This document shows, in pieces, positions 5,909 through 8,458 of a stretch of 8,458 nucleotides of DNA; the first letter of the stretch is position 1, and each line of letters opens with the position of its first letter. Source of the DNA: an uncultured Alphaproteobacteria bacterium (GTDB lineage: Bacteria > Pseudomonadota > Alphaproteobacteria > Puniceispirillales > Puniceispirillaceae); the NCBI GenBank assembly GCA_913031555.1, contig CAJWDO010000058.1, positions 1-8,458 on the forward strand, written 5' to 3'. Under the pieces are notes generated by a model, which was not told where the DNA came from, made no database searches, and worked only from the letters and a program-made list of their open reading frames with translations. Position numbers and translations under genes: made by a program.

Positions 5909-6658
5909 ATGACGACAAAGGATACCGAGTCGCGTCTCGACAACGCCCGCTGGCTCGACAGGCTGGATGATGTGGCGGCGTTGCGTGTCATGCTGGAAAG
6001 CCAGGCCGGGGCGATCACGGCGATTGAACCGGCATTGACCCATATCCAGACAGCGGTTACGGCGATGGTGTCCAGGCTTGCCGATTCGGAAGGTCGGATC
6101 ATCTATGCCGGTGCCGGTTCGGCCATCCGCATCGGTGTGCAGGACGGGGTTGAATTGCGGCCAACCTTCAACTGGCCTCGGGCGCGTGTCGATTATCTGG
6201 TGGCTGGTGGCCCCGGCGCGTTGATGGATGCTGTTGAAAACGCCGAGGATGATTCGGCAGCAGCCGCCGCCGCCGTCAGCGAGATGGAAATCGGGCCAGC
6301 TGATACGGTGCTGGCCATATCCGCCAGTGGCAAGACCGCTTTCACCTGTACCGCCGCCGCCAGCGCCGGCATCGCAGGGGCGTTGACCATCGGCATTTTC
6401 AACAATGTAAATGCCCCGCTGGCAAATGATGTCGAGATCGGCATTCCGTTGATTACCGGCGCCGAGGCCGTGGCCGGATCAACCCGGTTGAAGGCGGGAA
6501 CGGCCCAGAAAGCCTGTCTTAACATGATCTCAACGCTGGTGATGACGCGATTGGGGTACGTTCGGGACGGCCAGATGATCGCCATGCAGCCAAGCAACGC
6601 CAAGCTTCGGGCCCGTTTCGAGTCGATCCACGCCCTGGAGAATGACGCGGGAGCGTAA
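5909..6658 (+). CDS. murQ: N-acetylmuramic acid 6-phosphate etherase, short form lacking the C-terminal helical domain
   Basis: MurQ cleaves the lactyl ether of MurNAc-6-P, giving GlcNAc-6-P and D-lactate. This 249-residue protein keeps the SIS core: IIYAGAGSAIRIG at residues 64-76, DGVELRPTF at 79-87, VENAEDD at 109-115, AISASGKT at 136-143, GSTRLKAGTAQK at 190-201 and NAKLRAR at 230-236. E82 and E113 occupy the positions and 31-residue spacing of the two catalytic glutamates (E83 and E114) of E. coli MurQ. Two things are odd. The usual GAGTSGR phosphate-binding motif reads GAGSAIR. The protein also stops just after NAKLR, about 50 residues short of the normal ~300, so the C-terminal UBA-like helices are missing. 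No frameshift is evident, because the downstream DNA is the convergent kinase gene. It would act directly after AnmK. Confidence 0.9.
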   Translation: MTTKDTESRLDNARWLDRLDDVAALRVMLESQAGAITAIEPALTHIQTAVTAMVSRLADSEGRIIYAGAGSAIRIGVQDGVELRPTFNWPRARVDYLVAGGPGALMDAVENAEDDSAAAAAAVSEMEIGPADTVLAISASGKTAFTCTAAASAGIAGALTIGIFNNVNAPLANDVEIGIPLITGAEAVAGSTRLKAGTAQKACLNMISTLVMTRLGYVRDGQMIAMQPSNAKLRARFESIHALENDAGA

Positions 6659-6670
6659 CGCTCATCCGCC

Positions 6671-7534
6671 TTACAGCTGTGCCTGTGCGATCCTGAGTGC
6701 GCCTGAAAGCCCGTCACCCTGCGCCTCGGCAAGCCGCGCCCGCCACGCGGGAGCCAGCATTTGGGCGTAATGCACGCCGACACCACCGCACAGATAGAGC
6801 GGCTGGTTTGGCCCGCCGGATACCGCCTGCAGAATGTGCTCAAGGTCGGAAACTGCCCGTGTGATGATGGCGCCGGCGATGCTGTCACCCGCCACTGCCG
6901 CGGCAAGGATATCCGGCACCATGTTTGCGAAATTCTGTGGCGTGGCGCAGTTGGCATAGAGCACCAGCGCCTGTGGATCATGGTCATGGGAGGCAAGAAT
7001 TTGGCTGGTCAGATGGCTGCCGGGATCGACGCCGTCATGCGCCCGTAATGATGCCCTGAGTACTTCACGGCCAAGCCAGGCGCCGCTGCATTCGTCGCCA
7101 AGTGTAAGGCCCCAGCCGCCGGCCTCGACAAGCCTGCCGCCGGTACGGGAAACAAAGAACGAGCCTGTGCCAATCTGCGCCAATATTCCGTCAGCATCAC
7201 CAAGAACGCCGGCAATGCTGATCTGGCGGTCCGACATCACCGTGGCATTGGCGAATGGCAGGAAAGGTTCCATCCGACGTGCCGTATCGCCGAATTCCGC
7301 GCCGGCGATGCCAAGAACCGCTTTGTCGCGCGACGATGTTTCAGGCGGCAGGCCGGCGGCGTTATAGGTGGCAACGATGATTTCCAAAACATGGTGACAG
7401 CTTGCCTCAAAATCGCTTGTCAGATTCGCAAAATCGCCTGTGGCACGGCCAATCTCCCGTCCATCCATGCCGTATAGCGCGGCGCGGCAGGAACTGCCGC
7501 CACCATCAAGGACAAAAATCTGGGAATCACTCAT
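6671..7534 (-). CDS. BadF/BadG/BcrA/BcrD-type ATPase domain sugar kinase, probably N-acetylglucosamine kinase
   Basis: A 287-residue cytoplasmic kinase of the ASKHA fold. It shows phosphate-1 motif LDGGGSSCRA at residues 9-18, AVLGIAGAE at 72-80, SDRQ with candidate base D102, phosphate-2 QIGTGS at 120-125, GGWGLTLGDECSGAWLGRE at 139-157 and the adenosine-site CGGVG at 249-253. Most relatives have Gly where C149 stands in DECSG. These small BadF-type proteins phosphorylate GlcNAc or glucosamine. Beside nagA and the GH84 enzyme, conversion of free GlcNAc to GlcNAc-6-P is the best guess; glucosamine or MurNAc remain alternatives. The ATG (7534-7532) matches the family N-terminus, but no Shine-Dalgarno precedes it, so initiation may be leaderless or weak. 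It is convergent with murQ (12-nt gap) and divergent from nagA. Confidence 0.88.
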   Translation of the reverse strand: MSDSQIFVLDGGGSSCRAALYGMDGREIGRATGDFANLTSDFEASCHHVLEIIVATYNAAGLPPETSSRDKAVLGIAGAEFGDTARRMEPFLPFANATVMSDRQISIAGVLGDADGILAQIGTGSFFVSRTGGRLVEAGGWGLTLGDECSGAWLGREVLRASLRAHDGVDPGSHLTSQILASHDHDPQALVLYANCATPQNFANMVPDILAAAVAGDSIAGAIITRAVSDLEHILQAVSGGPNQPLYLCGGVGVHYAQMLAPAWRARLAEAQGDGLSGALRIAQAQL

Positions 7535-7735
7535 TGGGGCCGCGCGAAATCTGTGACTGGCATTATCGCCAAGGGTAGATCAACCCGGCCATCTTGGCCA
7601 TAGACCCCGGTCAATGGTGTGATGCCATGAAAGCCATACCGCGCGACGGGGCGCGGGGGAATTGACCGGTGCAAGGCTGTGCGTCATACCAGAACCGCAA
7701 GACATCAGATAAACCGGCAGACAACGGGCGCGCCA
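7535..7735. promoter_or_regulatory. Divergent intergenic region between the GlcNAc kinase gene and nagA
   Basis: A 201-bp gap with no coding potential I can support. It holds several inverted repeats: GGCCA-TCT-TGGCC at 7587-7599, a 9-bp pair CCGGTCAAT/ATTGACCGG (7607-7615 and 7661-7669), and inside that pair a CCGCGC/GCGCGG stem (7639-7644 and 7651-7656). A GATAAT hexamer on the minus strand (7567-7562) could be a -10 for the kinase gene, but lacks a -35. Neither neighbouring start has an obvious Shine-Dalgarno. Confidence 0.45.
7607..7669. repeat. Nested inverted repeats upstream of nagA
   Basis: The outer arms CCGGTCAAT (7607-7615) and ATTGACCGG (7661-7669) are perfect inverted 9-mers with a 45-nt spacer. 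The spacer contains a 6-bp GC stem CCGCGC-GACGGG-GCGCGG (7639-7656). The pair could be two half-operators for a regulator acting on nagA and the kinase, or a folded leader. There is no T-run, so a terminator is unlikely. Confidence 0.4.
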
Positions 7736-8458
7736 ATGACTTCGCATATCAACGACACCGCTGGCAGTTGCCGGATACAGGCTGACAGGCTGTTCCCGGG
7801 CGGGGGCGGTGCGCCGCTGCATGACCAGATCATCGAGATTACCGCAGGCGTGATCGGCGATATTCGCCCGTCTGCCGGGTATGGCAAGGATGGCACATCC
7901 GAACCGATCGCGCGTTTCGATATCGTCGCCCCGGGATTTATTGATTTGCAGATCAATGGTGCTGGCGGGGTGATGTTCAACGACACTCCGGATGCGGTGA
8001 CGCTGGCGCAGATGGTGGCGGCCGCGCGCACCGGTGGAACCTGTCATATGCTGCCGACATTCATTACCGCGCCGGGGACGGCTTACAGCGCTGCCCTTGA
8101 CGCTGTCGCGGCGTGGGACGGACCGGAAATTCTGGGCATTCATCTCGAGGGGCCGTTTCTGTCACGGGCCAAGCCGGGTATCCATCCTCCTGGCGCGATC
8201 CGGCATATGACCGAACATGATGTGCTGCTGCTGGAAGCCTTTGCAGAAGCGGGTTCAGGGCGTCTGCTGCTGACATTGGCGCCGGAAGAGATGGACCCGG
8301 CACGTATGCAGCGCCTGCACGCTACTGGCATCATTCTTTTTGCCGGACATTCGCAGGCAACGGGCGCCGAACTCACCCGCGCCATTGATCTTGGCCTTGC
8401 CGGTGTGACGCATCTTTTCAACGCTTGTTCGCAGATAATCTCGACGGCTTTATCTATC
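7736..8458 (+). CDS. nagA: N-acetylglucosamine-6-phosphate deacetylase, partial (3' end outside window)
   Basis: The first 241 codons of NagA, which hydrolyses GlcNAc-6-P to GlcN-6-P and acetate in the cytoplasm. The amidohydrolase landmarks are APGFIDLQINGAGG at residues 65-78 (with the Q-x-N of the E. coli-type metal site, Q72/N74), GIHLEGPFL at 134-142 with metal ligand E138, LAPE at 181-184, AGHSQAT at 203-209 with H205, and THLFNA at 225-230 with H226. The ATG at 7736 fits the family N-terminus; an in-frame GTG lies at 7679, and neither has a clear Shine-Dalgarno. The last 11 residues after HLFNA (CSQIISTALSI) do not match the expected M-S-Q-hydrophobic-x-S-R-x-P-G pattern, although several positions still align. 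Sequence errors at a contig end are suspected. The product serves both branches, GlcNAc-6-P from MurQ and from the kinase. Confidence 0.92.
   Translation, partial: MTSHINDTAGSCRIQADRLFPGGGGAPLHDQIIEITAGVIGDIRPSAGYGKDGTSEPIARFDIVAPGFIDLQINGAGGVMFNDTPDAVTLAQMVAAARTGGTCHMLPTFITAPGTAYSAALDAVAAWDGPEILGIHLEGPFLSRAKPGIHPPGAIRHMTEHDVLLLEAFAEAGSGRLLLTLAPEEMDPARMQRLHATGIILFAGHSQATGAELTRAIDLGLAGVTHLFNACSQIISTALSI

Noticed and set aside
6651..6663. GAGCG-TAA-CGCTC hairpin at the murQ stop as a terminator
   Set aside because: Only a 5-bp stem with a 3-nt loop formed by the stop codon, and no T-run on either strand.
6193..6996. A 267-codon minus-strand frame spanning murQ and the kinase 3' ends
   Set aside because: It runs antisense through murQ and out of frame through the kinase, both of which carry clear conserved motifs.
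7580..8143. A 187-codon minus-strand frame across the kinase-nagA gap
   Set aside because: Its codons lie opposite conserved NagA motifs and it resembles no family; the gap itself looks regulatory.
1..8458. Mobile elements, CRISPR arrays, tRNA or rRNA genes
   Set aside because: No transposase motif, terminal repeat pair, regularly spaced repeat or RNA-gene signature was found on either strand.

Overview
The window is a compact, GC-rich (near 60% by eye) chromosomal segment from a Gram-negative bacterium, most likely an alphaproteobacterium. The AmpG, AnmK, MurQ, BadF-type kinase and YkuD proteins all read like alphaproteobacterial family members, but a genus cannot be named from the sequence. 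Coding density is very high. I see no tRNA, rRNA, insertion sequence, CRISPR array or phage gene.

Nine protein genes are present, two of them cut by the window edges. From left to right: a membrane-dipeptidase-family (M19) gene (minus, partial), a GH84 beta-N-acetylglucosaminidase (minus), a YkuD-fold protein without a signal peptide (minus), the muropeptide permease ampG (plus), a fused amidase-SH3-NlpC/P60 protein (minus), anmK (minus), a short murQ (plus), a BadF/BadG-type N-acetylglucosamine kinase (minus) and nagA (plus, partial). The minus-strand genes form two tightly coupled blocks. YkuD, GH84 and M19 overlap by 4 and 14 nt, and anmK and the amidase fusion overlap by 4 nt. Three divergent intergenic gaps (1798-1925, 5710-5908, 7535-7735) hold all the likely promoters. 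The convergent pairs meet with almost no spacer: ampG and the amidase fusion overlap by 13 nt, and murQ and the kinase are 12 nt apart.

Together the genes make an almost complete peptidoglycan recycling route. AmpG would import GlcNAc-anhydroMurNAc-peptides. The GH84 enzyme would remove GlcNAc, the YkuD protein would trim the terminal D-Ala, and the amidase domain would release the peptide from anhydroMurNAc. The YkfC-like NlpC/P60 domain would cut the freed peptide at gamma-D-Glu-mDAP, and the M19 dipeptidase could split the resulting L-Ala-D-Glu. AnmK and MurQ convert anhydroMurNAc to GlcNAc-6-P, the kinase phosphorylates free GlcNAc, and NagA deacetylates GlcNAc-6-P.

Several steps that the E. 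coli paradigm assigns to NagZ (GH3), LdcA, AmpD and Mpl appear to be filled by unrelated or rearranged enzymes: GH84, a cytoplasmic YkuD protein, and an amidase/YkfC fusion plus M19. That set of substitutions, and above all the amidase-YkfC fusion, is the most interesting content of the window.
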